Source of the DNA: Thermothelomyces thermophilus ATCC 42464
Taxonomy: Eukaryota; Ascomycota; Sordariomycetes; Sordariales; Chaetomiaceae
Assembly (NCBI RefSeq): GCF_000226095.1
Contig: NC_016472.1
Location: 1,612,001-1,676,000 of the forward strand
Direction of reading: 5' to 3'
DNA: 64,000 bases
Below are positions 34,340 to 46,512 of the stretch, one piece after another. Every line of letters begins with the position of its first letter. Position 1 is the stretch's first letter. The notes under the pieces are model-generated. The model was not told where the DNA came from. It did not search any database and saw only the letters and a list, made by a program, of their open reading frames with translations. A program made the position numbers and the translations under genes.

Positions 34340-36188
34340 AACGATAGTTAGTAGTTAGATGCCGAAATTCGTTCTTTAATAACAAAGGGTCTGACCTTTT
34401 CAAAGTCTAGCTTTGTGCTTGGTTGTTTGGTTCGTAAGTTTTGTACGATTAGGTAGACTTTGTCTTCCCTCTCTAGGCAAGGTCCCTTAAGCCTATATTT
34501 ATTATAGTAGTTCTTTATTCTAGTCTTAACAAACTCGAGTTTCTTTTTGAGCTTTTTATATAGTATGTATATTTGTTCTACTTTGACTATTGCTTTTGGC
34601 ACTATAACCTCTAGTCCTTGCCTAAGGTCTGCTTTATATCTATAGTTTGCGAAGAACGGTATAACTTTGGTCGTTTCTATTAGCGTTATATTATAAGCGA
34701 GTTATACTATTAGTAATAGTATAACCTAGTCGTCTTACTAGTAGTTAATGTAAGAATAGAGATACTGCTCGATAACTTGGTTTAGTCGCTCCGTTTATCT
34801 ATTAATCTATAGGTAATATGCCGTTAATAGCTTGCTATTAATGCCTAATTGTTATATTAACGCTTGCTAGAACTTTAATACGAACTTAGTATCTCCATTA
34901 GTGATCTATTCTTACGGCTAAGCATATACTAATGTAACTTGCCGATAGATTACGTCTACTAGCTGTTTAGCTATCTAGGATTCCTTATAGGGAAAGAAGT
35001 ATACCTATTTAGTCAGGCGATCTACTATAGTAAGGATACTATTATAGATCACTCCTATAGCCGTATCCTTAGATTCTAGTAACTTTATAATAAAGTCTAT
35101 TATAACCGAGCTCTATAGTTTGTTAGCTATTAGTAGTGGCTAAAGTAGCCTATATAGCTTATATTATACCATTTTGCTTCGATTACAAATGTCGTAGTTC
35201 TATATAACTTCCTTAACTCGTGCCGTTAACTATAGAAAGTCGTAGTGTCTCTTGACTTGTGCGATAGTCTTTGTAACTCCTTTATATCCTCCGAGTTTCG
35301 ACTCGTAGAGTTCTCGAATCATCCGTAGCTATTGATTTTTATTATAGATATACGCTTTGCCTTGGTACTAGAGTTTCCTATCTCTTTCTTCTACTCCGTT
35401 AGGTACTAATAGTCTAGGTACTACTTAATACTATGTCTTATTAATCCTTTCTTCTCGAAATTACGTAATATTCTAAGAACAAGTCAAGTAGATCATTTTC
35501 CACAGGTGTCTACATTTCGTAATATAGCGTTCCGTCTATTCGTTCCTTAAATAACGGTGGTGTTATTTCCGTTTATCCTTCTATATAATCCGTTTGTCGG
35601 CTTAAGATATCCGCTCGTACGTTCTCTTTGCTCTTCTTATAGCAGATCTTAAAGTTAAATTCCGTAAGGAATTCTACCTATCGTACTTGTCGTCCGTTAA
35701 GCTCCTTTGTCATCGTAAAGTATTATAAATTCTTATAATCTATATATATTTATACTAGTTCAATTATACTATTAAGATATAGTTACTATTCCTTAAAAGC
35801 TTTAATAATCGTAAGTAGTTCCTTATTATAGATTAGATAATTAAGATATAGTCCATCGAGCTTCTTTAAAAAGAAAGCTATAAGATATAGCTTTCCTTGT
35901 CTATCTTGTTATCCTAATTATTCTCTAATAGCGTAGTCTAAAGCGTCCGTTTCTACTTTAAATAGCTTCTTAGGGTCTAGTAGTACTAGTACTAGATCTT
36001 TAGTAATAGCGTCGTAGATTTACGTAAATGCTTGCTTATATTGCTCTTCCCATTAGAATTTAGTATTCTTCTTAGTAAGTTTATATAAAGGTCGTATAAT
36101 CAATCTAAAGTTCCTAATAAACATTCGGTAAAAGTTCGTAAATCCGATAAAGCTTTATACTTCTATAACTAACGTCAGTTAGGGCTAA
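34340..36188 (-). pseudogene. Integrase and RNase H part of copy A pol
   Basis: The C-terminal integrase segment is open at 34602-34348 (YYNKYRLKGPCLEREDKVYL and TKLDFEKVRPFVIKE). Upstream on the minus strand are the integrase core, with the IVD and T-D-R-D segments readable between stops, and RNase H near 35.6-36.0 kb. The frame is cut at 36188 by copy B and resumes with RT at 42242. Confidence 0.8.
36184..36188. repeat. Target-site duplication GCTAA, left copy (element B)
   Basis: GCTAA precedes the LTR start TGTGACA and is repeated at 42237-42241. Confidence 0.9.
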
Positions 36189-36607
36189 TGTGACAAACCC
36201 CACTCAGACTTCTTCTAAAAGGGTCCAGACGGAGGTAGGTGAAGCGGGACAAGTGTACAGGTCGTCTAAGGGATTCGGTGAAGCCAAAGGGTTTACAACA
36301 ATACTTAGAGTTATCTCTCATAGTAATTAGCAATGCTTAGTATAGGTACTATGATTGTGATTGTTACCACTAGTAAACTCCTAGAGTCTACCATAACGAG
36401 TGACTATTTACATGTATATATAATCCTAGTGATCATTCCTAATTACGGTGATCGTGAGTGATCGTATGGTGGTGATTACCCTAATCACTAGTAAGTGTAG
36501 TGATTACTATGCTTCCTATGCTGTAATTGGTCCTTTCGTTCCTTCGACTTAATTAGCCCATTTGTGCCAATAGCTTAGGCGGCATTTGTATATATATTTC
36601 TGTAATA
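36189..36607. repeat. Left LTR of copy B, type I
   Basis: 419 bp, starts TGTGACAAACC, ends CTGTAATA. Partner at 41818-42236. Confidence 0.93.
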
Positions 36608-36645
36608 CGATGCCCTCCCTCTAAGGCTTTCGACCTGAAAGCCTT
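36608..36645 (-). promoter_or_regulatory. Polypurine tract and 9-bp stem hairpin (copy B)
   Basis: Minus strand reads AGAGGGAGGGCA against the LTR. The inverted repeat AAGGCTTTC-GACCT-GAAAGCCTT (36623-36645) has a 9-bp stem, the longest of the five copies. Confidence 0.7.
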
Positions 36646-36736
36646 CTTTAGGCCGTCTTAAATAGTGCTAACATTCTTTATGTTCCTTATACGTATTTTT
36701 CTCCTTAGCCTTTTGTTACCCTTCGTACTATTAGTT

Positions 36737-37347
36737 ATACTGTCTAACGCGTATAGATCCCTAATATCTATTCGTCGTAAGCGTTTAGCTTAGTTTATTT
36801 CCGATCACGGGTTTGTAATGATGGTATATTCTTATTACGCAGAGTATAACCAAGTATATAAAATGATTGAAAAATCTCGTCGCTATAAGGCTTACATATA
36901 TTAGGGTCGTGCTTACAATGGTTCCGGCGTTCTAGTTTCTTCTTATAAGTTCCCGTTTCCTTATAAGAGCACATCTCTAATTATAACGTAGTAGATCGTA
37001 TTATACGCGAGCAACGTCGTTTAAAGGCTAAAGAGAAAGAGGCTGAGGCCTTGCTATAAGAATATCAACGCAAAGCTTCTAAGGCATTAGCCTGTCTGAC
37101 TTAGGTCTGTGAATAACGAGAGTTCCTGGTGGAGAAGGGGGCAGACATAGTTATACGAGGTTTGTCGAATCTAGACGAATTGGAGGCGGTAGAACAGTAG
37201 GAATCGGGGGCCGTTATATAGCTTAATAGTGGCGTCGACGTTATTAACTAGGGCGCTATTTTCGGTTCTGTCCTAGATTTACCTTTAGCCGATCTAGGTT
37301 CTGCTAATGGAACTGTTCCAGTTTCTTAGGGTAGTTTAAATTCTTAA
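36737..37347 (+). pseudogene. Antisense Zn2Cys6-like ORF of copy B (MPSN type)
   Basis: Same gene as in A and the same length (611 bp with a 47-bp intron at 36945-36991). The start codon is now ATA (36737-36739). Four of the six cluster cysteines read as Tyr, but their spacing is unchanged (Y-S-Y-Y ... YKMIEKSRRY ... ). Downstream EQRRLKAKEKEAEALL and GLSNLDELEAVEQ are kept, followed by a VINWGAIF-like segment with TAG for Trp. Reads away from the left LTR, about 130 bp downstream of its edge. Confidence 0.75.
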
Positions 37348-37559
37348 TAGGTTCCTATAAGTTATCTTCTAGTCCGAAATCAAGCTATTTAACTAGGTAT
37401 TATAGTTCCCTATTAATGATACGTAAATCTAGAATTTCTTTGACGTCCTATTCTTCCTCTTCGTCCTTTGCTTCGATATATATAGTAACCTTAGCGTTCT
37501 TTGGTGCTAGTTCGAGAAGTGAAATATGAAAAATATCTGTCTGTAGTCGTATAGATTAT

Positions 37560-40500
37560 GGTAACGATAGTTAGTAGTTAGATGTCGAAATTCGTTCTTT
37601 GATAACGAAGGGTCTAACCTTCTTAAAGTCTAGCTTCGTGCTTAGTCGTTTGGTTTGTAAGTTCTGTATAATTAAGTAGACTTTGTCTCCCCTCTCTAGG
37701 TAAGGTCCCTCGAGCCTGTATTTATTATAGTAATTTTTCATTCTAGTCTTGACAAACTCGAGTTCCTTTTTGAGCTTTTCATATAATGTGTACATTTGTT
37801 CTGCTTTGACTACTGCTCTTAGTACTATGACCTCTAGTCCTTGCTTAAGGTCTGCTTTATATCTATAGTTTATAAAGAATAGTATGACTTTGGTCGTTTC
37901 CGTTAGCGTCATATTATAAGCGAGTTATGCTATTGGTAATAGTATGATCTAGTCGTTTTGCTAGTAGTTGATGTAAGAGCAGAGGTACTACTTAATAACT
38001 TAGTTTAGTCACTCCGTTTGTCTGTCAGTCTGTAGGTAATATGCCATTAATAGCTTGCTATTAACGCCTAATCGTTGTATTAATACTTGCTAGAACTTTG
38101 ACGCGAACTTCGTATCTCTGTCGGTGATCCATTCTTGTGGCCAAGTATACACTAATGTAACTTGCCGATAGATTATATCTGCTAACTGTTCCGCTGTCTA
38201 GGACTCCTTGTAGGGAAAGAAGTATACCTACTTAGTCAGGCAATCTACTATAGTAAGAATACTATTATAGGTTACTTTTATAGCTATATCTTTAGATTCT
38301 AGCAGCTTTGTAATAAAGTCTATTATAACTAAACTCTATAGTTTGTTAGCTATCGGCAGTAGCTAAAGTAGCCTATATAGCTTATATTATACCGTTTTGC
38401 TCCGATTGTAGATGTTGTAGTTCTATACGACTTCCTTAACTCATACTGTCAACTATAGAAAGTCGTAATGTTTCTTGACTTATACGATAGTCTTTATGAC
38501 TCCTTTGTATCCTCCGAGTTTCGACTCGTGGAGTTCTCGAATCATCTATAGCTATTGATCTTTGTCGTAGATATACGCTTTACCTCGGTACTAGAGTTTC
38601 CTATCTCTTTCTTCCACTCCGTTAGGTATTAGTAGTCCGGGTACTACTTGATACTATGCCTCGTTGATCCTTTCTTCTCGAAAGATTACGTAGTATTCTA
38701 GGAACGAGTCAAGTAGATCATCTTCTACAAGTGTCTGTATTTCGTAATGTAGCGTTCTGTCTATTTGTTCCTTAAATAATAGTAGTATTGTTTCCGTTTG
38801 TCCTTCTATATGATCCGTTCATCGGCTTAAGATGTCTGCTTGTACGTTCTCTTTACCCTTCTTATAGCAGATCTTAAAGTTAAATTCCGTAAGGAATTCT
38901 ACCTATCGTATTTGTTATCTGTTAAGCTCCTTTGTCGTTATAAAGTATCGTAGGTTCTTATGATCTGTATATACTTGTACTAGTTTAATCGTACTACTAA
39001 GGTATAGTTACTATTCCTTAAAAGCTTTGATAATCGTAAGTAGTTCTTTGTCGTAGATCGGATAATTAAGATATAGTCTGTCAAGCTTCTTTAAAAAGAA
39101 GGCTATAGGATATAGCTTTCCTTGTCTGTCTCATTATCCTAATTGTCCTCTAATGGCGTAGTCTGAAGCGTCCATTTCTACCTTAAATAGCTTCTTAGGG
39201 TCCGGTAGTACTAGTACTAGATCTTCGGTAATAGCGTCGTAGATTTACGTAAATGCTTGCTCGTGTTACTCTTCCTATTAGAATTTAGTATTCTTCTTGG
39301 TAAGCTCGTATAAAGGTTGTACGATCGCTCTAAAGTTCCTAATAAACATCTGGTAGAAGTTCGTAAATCCGATGAAACTTCGTACTTCCGTAACTAACGT
39401 CGGTCATAGCTAATTCTTGATAGCTTTAACCTTTAAAGGTTCTATCCGGATTTGTCCTAGGGATATTTTATATCCTAAAAAGACTATCTTCCTAATATAG
39501 AACTCGCTCTTTTCCTTGTTAACTAATAGCTTATATACGTGTAGCACGTCTAGCACTACTTTTACGTACTTCCGGTGTTTATCTATTGTCTTAGAGAAGA
39601 TAAATATATTATCGAGATAATATACTATAAATTTGTCAAGAAAGGGTTAGATAGCTTGATTAATTAGGGCTTAGAACATTACTAGCGTGTTTGTAAGTCC
39701 GAATGGCATGACAAGGTACTTGTAGTAGCCATAGGGTATCCTAAAGGCCGTTTTCCACTTGTCGCCTTCTTTGATCTATATATAGTTATAGGCTAATGGT
39801 AAATCAAGACACGTGAAATATTAGGCTCCTGTTAACTAATCTCGGAGCCGTAAGATCAGTGGTAACGGGTATCGGTTTTTCATAGTCTGTTCGTTAAGTT
39901 GCCAATAGTCGATATATAACTATAGCTTTCCGTCTTTCTTAGGTATAAATAGGATTAGGTAGCCTGCTAGCAATATTGACAGGTAGATATATCCTCTTCG
40001 AAGGTTCTCCTCTAAATATTGCTTAAGTTCTTCGTTCTATGTCTAGCTTATATAGTAGATCTTAAAGAACTTTAATTATACTCCTTCCTTAAGCTTGATC
40101 TTATAATCCTATAGGCTATATTCTAGTAGTCCTTCTAGATGTTTTGGTTCGAATGCTAAGTATCCTTCGTATTCCTTCGGTACTTCCCTAGTCTTATCTC
40201 GTTTCTTAGTTTTCTAATAGTATACAAACTTGGTTCTATCTATAGCAATGCTAGCGATTTCTTCTATCTCAACCTACTACTCTAATTACAGTGCTCCACA
40301 TTCGTCAACAGAGAGAACAGCTATTGGCGGTTTAGCTCGTTCCTCCTATCGCGATATCGATATTATTATACCGCCTCTTCCAGAGTCTATAGTGGTCTGC
40401 CTGCCACTATCCGTCTCTTACGGTAGATCTGTAGGACATGCCTTCCCCTAAGTATCGTCTGCTCGTGATCCTTGCGTGCTCTCTATCTTGCTAGTCAAAT

Positions 40501-41760
40501 ATAACTCTATTTAGGGTCATAGGTAGCTACTATTCTTCTAGCTAATGTCTAGGTCGTAGTCTTTATACTATAGTAACTCTAATATTATATCTTTACTATT
40601 ACCTATATCTACGATACTAAATATGACTACTATAGTCTTCCCTACTATAGTGATATTGATCGGTTTAGTCTCCTTATATACCTATTATGTCGGAAATGGC
40701 CCTTTGACTATACCATGCTTCTGCTTTATTCTCTAGGGTATCCGTAGCTAATTTACAAGTATTAGCAAAATCAGATTTATCTCTGCTCTACTATCCACTA
40801 GTACGAGCATTTCATGCTATTTCCACTATACTATTATCTATAATTGCTTGTCTTGCCACCGTTGTCTAAAGATTGTAGCAATTTCCTATGTTTCTACTAG
40901 GAGGTCTCGATATAGTGGTCTCTTGTACTAGTCCCTCCTATACTATGCTACCACTTGCCGCTATATAGGCATTAATAGTTTCCGGGCCCCTTAAAGGGCC
41001 TTGACCTATTTCCTAGGTTAGTGCTAACCTCTTTAGTTGTTCGGCTAGTAGTGGCTTCGTCGATCGTGCTTATTTCCATGAGCTATTAAGTGCTTGCGGC
41101 TTCCTACCATTAGGTCTGTTCCGCTTTCCGTCGTACGTGCTATAGCTTTATCTAAAGCTCCCGAATTCGCAATTTCTTTTCGTCCGCGTAATAGAGGTAA
41201 TCGTTGCTCTAGCACGAGTCCTATATGTCTCGTCCGGTTCTGTAGTGCCTAGGCTAGGCTTGTCTTGGAACTATTGTAATGCCTTCTTGATTACGGGCTT
41301 CGATCTTCTAGAGCAATTCGGCTGCTTTGTTTCTTGTATCGTAGACCTATTCTACTAGGCGTAAGCTTCTATCCTCATTTCCTTGTCGGGTCGGCCAGTA
41401 ATTGTTTTCGAATTTGTCGTAGAAGTGGTATCGGCATTTATATACCATATACTAGAACTAGGGCACTTGTACATGTGCCTCGTATCAAGGGTGCAGTCAC
41501 GTGGCGTTGCCTAGGAGGTATTAGAATTCTTTCCCAAATCCTTCCCATTATACGTAGACTATAGATACTCTAGTGCTAGTATAGGAGTGTTTCTTCTAGT
41601 AGCTTTCCTACATACGTTCGTCCTTTCCGCGGTTCTCGAGTTCCTTGATTCGAGCTTAAGCAGCCTTGTCTCTCTGGTCTAACTCCTAGATCTGCTGCTA
41701 GAGTTGACCAAGCTAAGTGAGCAGCTGTTCGGCCGTAACGTTAGTAGCTATATCAATGTC
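37560..41760 (-). pseudogene. pol (and gag N-terminal remnant) of copy B
   Basis: Integrase C-terminus open at 37912-37571 (EKLKKELEFVKTRMKNYYNK, RGDKVYLI). Integrase core to about 38.5 kb, RNase H about 39.35-38.9 kb, RT about 40.2-39.4 kb with the palm now YYLDN (AAT at 39610-39608). Protease site near 40795-40787 reads DSR instead of DSG. Beyond the deletion junction at 41627-41632 only the coiled N-terminal piece of gag remains. Confidence 0.85.
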
Positions 41761-41817
41761 GAGGTCGAAGTCACCTCTATTCTAAACTATAACAGAACAA
41801 AGGGAGTAGTAACAACG

Positions 41818-42236
41818 TATAACGAACCCTACTCAGACTTCTTCTAAAAGGGTCCAGACAGAGGTAGGTAAAGCGGGACAAGTGTATAGGTCGTCTAAGG
41901 GATTCGGTGAAGCCAAAGGGTTTATAACAACACTTAGAGTTGTCTCTCATAGTAATTAGCAATGCTTGGTATAGGTACTGTGATTATGATTGTTACCACT
42001 GGTGAACTTCTAGAGTCTACTATAACGAGTGACTATTTATATGTATATATAATCCTAGTGATTATTCCTGATCACGGTGATCGTGAGTGATTGTATGGTG
42101 GTGATTACCCTGATCACTGGTAAGCGTAGTAATTACTATGCTTCCTATGCTATAATTAGTTCTTTTGTTCCTTTGACTTAATTGGCCTATTCGTGCTAGT
42201 GGCTTAGGCGGCATTTGCATGTATATTTCCGTGATA
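41818..42236. repeat. Right LTR of copy B (5' LTR by gag-pol orientation)
   Basis: 419 bp, starts TATAACGAACC (from TGTGACGAACC), ends CCGTGATA. Followed by GCTAA. Confidence 0.93.
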
Positions 42237-42241
42237 GCTAA
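42237..42241. repeat. Target-site duplication GCTAA, right copy (element B)
   Basis: Direct repeat of 36184-36188. The RT frame of copy A continues from here, matching the uninterrupted site at about 39410 in B. Confidence 0.9.
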
Positions 42242-45200
42242 TTCTTAATAGCTTTAACCTTTAAAGGTTTTATCTAGATTTGTCCTAGGGATATCTCGTA
42301 TCCTAAAAAGACTATCTTCTTAATATAGAATTTGCTCTTTTCCTTGTTAACTAATAGCTTATACGTGTATAGCATGTCTAGCACTGCTTTTATATACTTC
42401 TAGTATTTATCTATTGTCTTAGAAAAGATAAGTATATTATTAAAATAATATATTATAAATTTGTCAAGAAAGGGTTAGATAGCTTAATTAATTAGGGCTT
42501 AGAACGTTACTAGCGTGTTTATAAGTCTAAATAGCATAACGAGGTACTCGTAGTAGCTATAGGGTATCCTAAAGGCCGTTTTCCACTCGTTGCCTTCTTT
42601 AATCTATATATAGTTATAGGCCGATGGCAAGTTAAAATATATAAAATATTAGGCTCCTGCTAACTAATCTTAGAGCTATAAGATTAATAGTAACAGGTAT
42701 TGATTTTTTATAGTCTATTTGTTAAGTTACTAATAGTTAACGTATAACCGTAGCTTTCTATCTTTCTTAGGCACAAATAGGATTAGGTAGCCTACTAATA
42801 ATATCAACAGGCAGATATATTCTCTTTAAAGGTTCTCCTCCAAATATCGCTTAAGTTCTTCATTCTATATCTAGCTCGTATAATAAATCTTAAAGAACTT
42901 TAATTATGCTCCTTCTTTAAGCTTGATCTTATGATTCTATAGGCCGTATTCTAGTAGTCCTTCTAGATGTTTTGGTTCGAACACTAGGTATCCTTTGTAT
43001 TCCTTTGGTACTTCCCTAGTCTTATCTCGTCTCTCGGTTTTCTGATAGTATACGAACTTGGTTCCATCTATAGCAATATTAGCGATTTCTTCTATCTTAA
43101 CCTACTACTCTAATTATAGTGCTCCGTATTCGTTAATAGAGAGAATAACTATTGGCAGTTTAGCTCGTTCCTCCTATCGCGATATTGATGTCGTTATACT
43201 GCCTCTTCTAGAGTCTATAGTGGTCTGCCTACCATTATCTGTCTCTTATAATAGATCTATAGGATATGCCTTTCCTTAAGTATCGTCTGCTCGTGATCCT
43301 TATATACTCCTTATCTTGCTAGTTAAATATAACTCCGTTTAGGGTTGTAGGTAGCTACTATTCTTCTAGCTAATATCTGGGTTATAATCTTTATACTATA
43401 ATAACCTTAATATTATATCTTTATCGTTACCTATGTCTATAATACTAGATATAACTATTATAGTCTTCCCTATTATAGTAATATTGATCGGTTTAGTCTC
43501 CTTATATATCTATTATATCGGAAATAGCCCTTTAACTATACTATACTTCTGCTTTATTCTCTAGGGTATCCATAGCTAATTCATAAGTGTTAGCGAAATC
43601 AGGTTTATCTCTACTCTACTATCTACTAATACAAACATTTCATGCTATTTCCACTATGCTATTATCTATAGTCGCTTATCTTACTACCGTTATTTAAAGA
43701 TTATAGTAATTTCCTATGTTTCTACTAAGAGGTCTTAATATAATAGTCTCTTACGCTAGTTCCTCCTATATTACGCTACTATACGCCACTATACGGACGT
43801 TAATAGTTTCCAGGCCCCTCAAAGGGCCCTAACCCGTTTCTTAGGTTAGTGCTAACCTCTTTAGTTATTCGGCTAATAGCGGCTTCGTCGATCGTGCTTA
43901 TTTCTATAAGCTATTAAGTGCTTATAGCTTTCTACTATTAGGTCTGTTCTACTTTCTATCGTATATATTATAGCTTTATCCAAAGCTCCCAAATTCGCGA
44001 TTTCTTTTTATCCGTATAATAGAGGTAATCGTTGCTCTAGCATAAGTCCTATATGTCTTATCCTATTCCGTAGTGCCTAGGCCAGACTCGTCTTGGAACT
44101 ATCGTAATACCTTCTAGATCACGGGCTTCGATCTTCTAGAGCAATTCGGCCGCTCTATTTCCTATATCGTAGACTTATTCCATAGGGTATAAGCTTCTGT
44201 CCTCATTTCCTTATCAGGTCGGCTAGTAATTGTTTTCGAATTTGTCGCGGAAGTAGTATCGGCATTCGTATACTATATACTAGAACTAGGGTACTTATAT
44301 ATATACCTCGTGTCGAGAGTATAGTCACGTAGTGTTGCCTAGGAGGTATTAGAATTCTTTCCCGAATCCTTCCCATTATATATAGACTATAGGTACTCTA
44401 GTGCTAATATAGGAGTATTTCTTCTAGTAGCTTTCCTATGTACGCTCGTCTTTTCCGTAATTCGCGTGTATAAACTAGTATTCTAGGTTCTATATATTGT
44501 TACTAAGTTACTAGCCGTCAAGATACTCGGTATAGCTATCAGGCCTATTATATATTATAGGCTATTCTCCTTAAATGGTTTCTATAATATATCGGAGTTC
44601 CCTTGTCTCGTCCCTTATCTTATCGCTCTACTAGACAAGTCGAATCAAGCGTCCGTCCCGTTTACGTAGTTCTATATTAATTTAGAAAACTTCATTATAG
44701 TACTATTTAATTCATTCCTAGAGAAATAGAACATTAGGTCTAGGTCTTTCGATTCCTTAGGTATCGGTTATCTATAATCTATCCTACCTCTATATAACTA
44801 TAAAACCCTACTACCTTAAGGCTAGGAGAATTGAAATTAGTAGTATATACTCTCCTACTATATCCTATTTAGCAAGACCTATCTCTAAGTCTATAGTGAC
44901 TAGTTCGGAGTATAGTGCTTGTTTGTCTTTACTATCATCGTTATATCTAAGACTATCTATATTACTGCCTCTGTCTTTATAGCTTGTAGCTACTACTTTG
45001 ATAACGTCCTTAGTGGTTTCGTTAATAGCCGTAATTTCCTTTCTAGGGACTATCTTCTACTCTTTCTTTAGGCTTCGATATTCTCGCTTATAGTGCCCTT
45101 TCTTCCTATAGTTATAGTAGGTAACATTGGACTTGTCTTTAGTTATTTTCTTTTGGTCCTGCTTCTATGCTATATCTATATCTATAGCTCTAGGGTATAT

Positions 45201-46030
45201 CCTATATAAGGTACTAACGTACGCTTGCTTTTTCTTGTCATTAGCCTTAACTATAGTTCCGTTTATTTAGCCTCATTTCTATTACTCCTATATATAGAGT
45301 CGATTATTGATTCTAATGGCCTATATAATATATTTGTCTAGTGTCTTAGGCCGATCGTACTTATATAACTCGTCTTTAACCTTTTCCTTTAAGCCGTTAT
45401 AGAATAGTTATATTAACGCCTTGTCATTAAGCTAAGACTTAAGTATATTCTATCTAAACTATATAGCATAAGAGGCTACTAACTTAGTCTATCGGAGATT
45501 AGCAAGTCTTTCTTATATATAAATCTTCTTATCTTTATTACTAAAAACCTTCTAAAGCTCTTCTTCGAAACGGTCGTAGGATCGAAAGACTACTTACATA
45601 AATACATCTCGGTTATCTTTATCTTCCTTAGTAAGGTAGTCGTTCTATATAGGCTTAAACTATCTAAGTGCCTTGCCTTCTAGTCTTATAGCTATATAAA
45701 GGACTTTGGCTTTATTATCTAGAAACTTGTTATTATTAAGCCAGAAGTAGGATCGGAGGTTTGTTAGGAATCCTACGAGATCCTCTTTAGTTCCTCTATA
45801 TTTATTAGGTAGTTCGATCTTGATATAGCTCACTTTAGCGCCTTCGAGGGCCTTGATTTTGGCATAGGCCTCGTTAACCAGTTTCTATAAGTGCTTTTCG
45901 CCATTCTCAAGTTCCTTAATTCGAGCTTAGGTAGCCTTGTCTCTCTAGTCTAACTCCTAGATTCGCTAATAGAGTTAACTAAGCTAGGCAAGCAGCTATT
46001 TAGCTATAATATCGGTAGCTATATCGATAT
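42242..46030 (-). pseudogene. gag, protease and RT part of copy A
   Basis: From the right: gag with IKIELPNKYRGTKEDLVGFL and NRDVFM...FRSYDRFEEELQKVF (about 45.9-45.4 kb), then a zinc knuckle near 45120 whose three Cys are all Tyr (Y-Y-N-Y-R-K-K-G-H-Y-K-R-E-Y, ancestral C-x2-C-x4-H-x4-C). The protease site at 43623-43615 reads DSR for DSG. The RT palm at 42436-42447 reads YFNN for YLDD. Continues into copy A integrase across the insertion of B. Confidence 0.85.
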
Positions 46031-46088
46031 CAAGGTCGAAGTTACCTCCGTTCTAAACTATAACAGAACAAAGGGAGTAATAGCAACG

Positions 46089-46507
46089 TATAACGAACCT
46101 AGCTTAGACTTCTTCTAAAAGGGTTTAGACAAAGGTAGATTGAGCAGGACAAATAGGTAGGTCGTCTAAGGGATTTGGTAAAGCCAAAGGGTTTATAATA
46201 ATACTAGAGTTGTCTCTTATAGTAATTAGCAATACTTGGTATAAGTACTGTAATTGTAGGTTACTATTACTAGTGAACTCTTAGAGTCTACCGTAATGAG
46301 TGACTATCTATATGTATATATAATCCTAGTGATTACTTCTGATTACGGTGATCGTGAGTAATCGTATGGTGGTGATCACCCTGATTGCTAGTGAGTGTAG
46401 TGATTACTATGCTTCCTATGTTGTAATTGGTCCTTTCGTTTCTCTAACTTGATTGGCCTGTTTGTGCTGGTGGCTTAGGCGGCATCCGTATGTATATTTC
46501 CGTGATA
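46089..46507. repeat. Right LTR of copy A (5' LTR by gag-pol orientation)
   Basis: 419 bp, starts TATAACGAACC, ends CCGTGATA. Equal in length to the left LTR. Followed by GGAGG. Confidence 0.93.
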
Positions 46508-46512
46508 GGAGG
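46508..46512. repeat. Target-site duplication GGAGG, right copy (element A)
   Basis: Direct repeat of 32961-32965. LINE ORF2 reading frame resumes here. Confidence 0.9.

Larger units (their letters stand above)
36189..42236 (-). mobile_element. Ty3/gypsy copy B, nested in A, with gag deletion
   Basis: 6048 bp, LTRs 36189-36607 and 41818-42236 (419 bp each), target duplication GCTAA within the RT region of A. Same layout as A, but about 1.44 kb of gag is missing: sequence equivalent to 44457 of A joins sequence equivalent to about 45900 of A at 41627-41632. The lost part includes most of gag and its zinc knuckle, so B could only have moved with proteins from another copy, unless the deletion came after insertion. 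All frames carry RIP-type stops. Confidence 0.93.
32966..46507 (-). mobile_element. Ty3/gypsy LTR retrotransposon copy A (contains nested copy B)
   Basis: Flanked by GGAGG target duplications inside a LINE ORF2. LTRs are 419 bp each (32966-33384 and 46089-46507). gag-pol runs on the minus strand from the right: gag (about 46.0-45.1 kb), protease, RT, then an interruption by copy B at 36189-42236, then RNase H and integrase to 34.34 kb. An antisense gene (plus strand) occupies 33514-34124. Without B and its 5-bp duplication it measures 7489 bp. Order gag-PR-RT-RH-IN defines Ty3/gypsy. Every reading frame is broken by RIP-type stops. Confidence 0.92.

Noticed and set aside
40230-40451. Plus-strand 73-residue frame recurring at 43058, 53198 and 61564
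   Set aside because: It recurs because it lies opposite the protease/RT part of the repeated gypsy copies; the minus strand carries the retroviral-type motifs.
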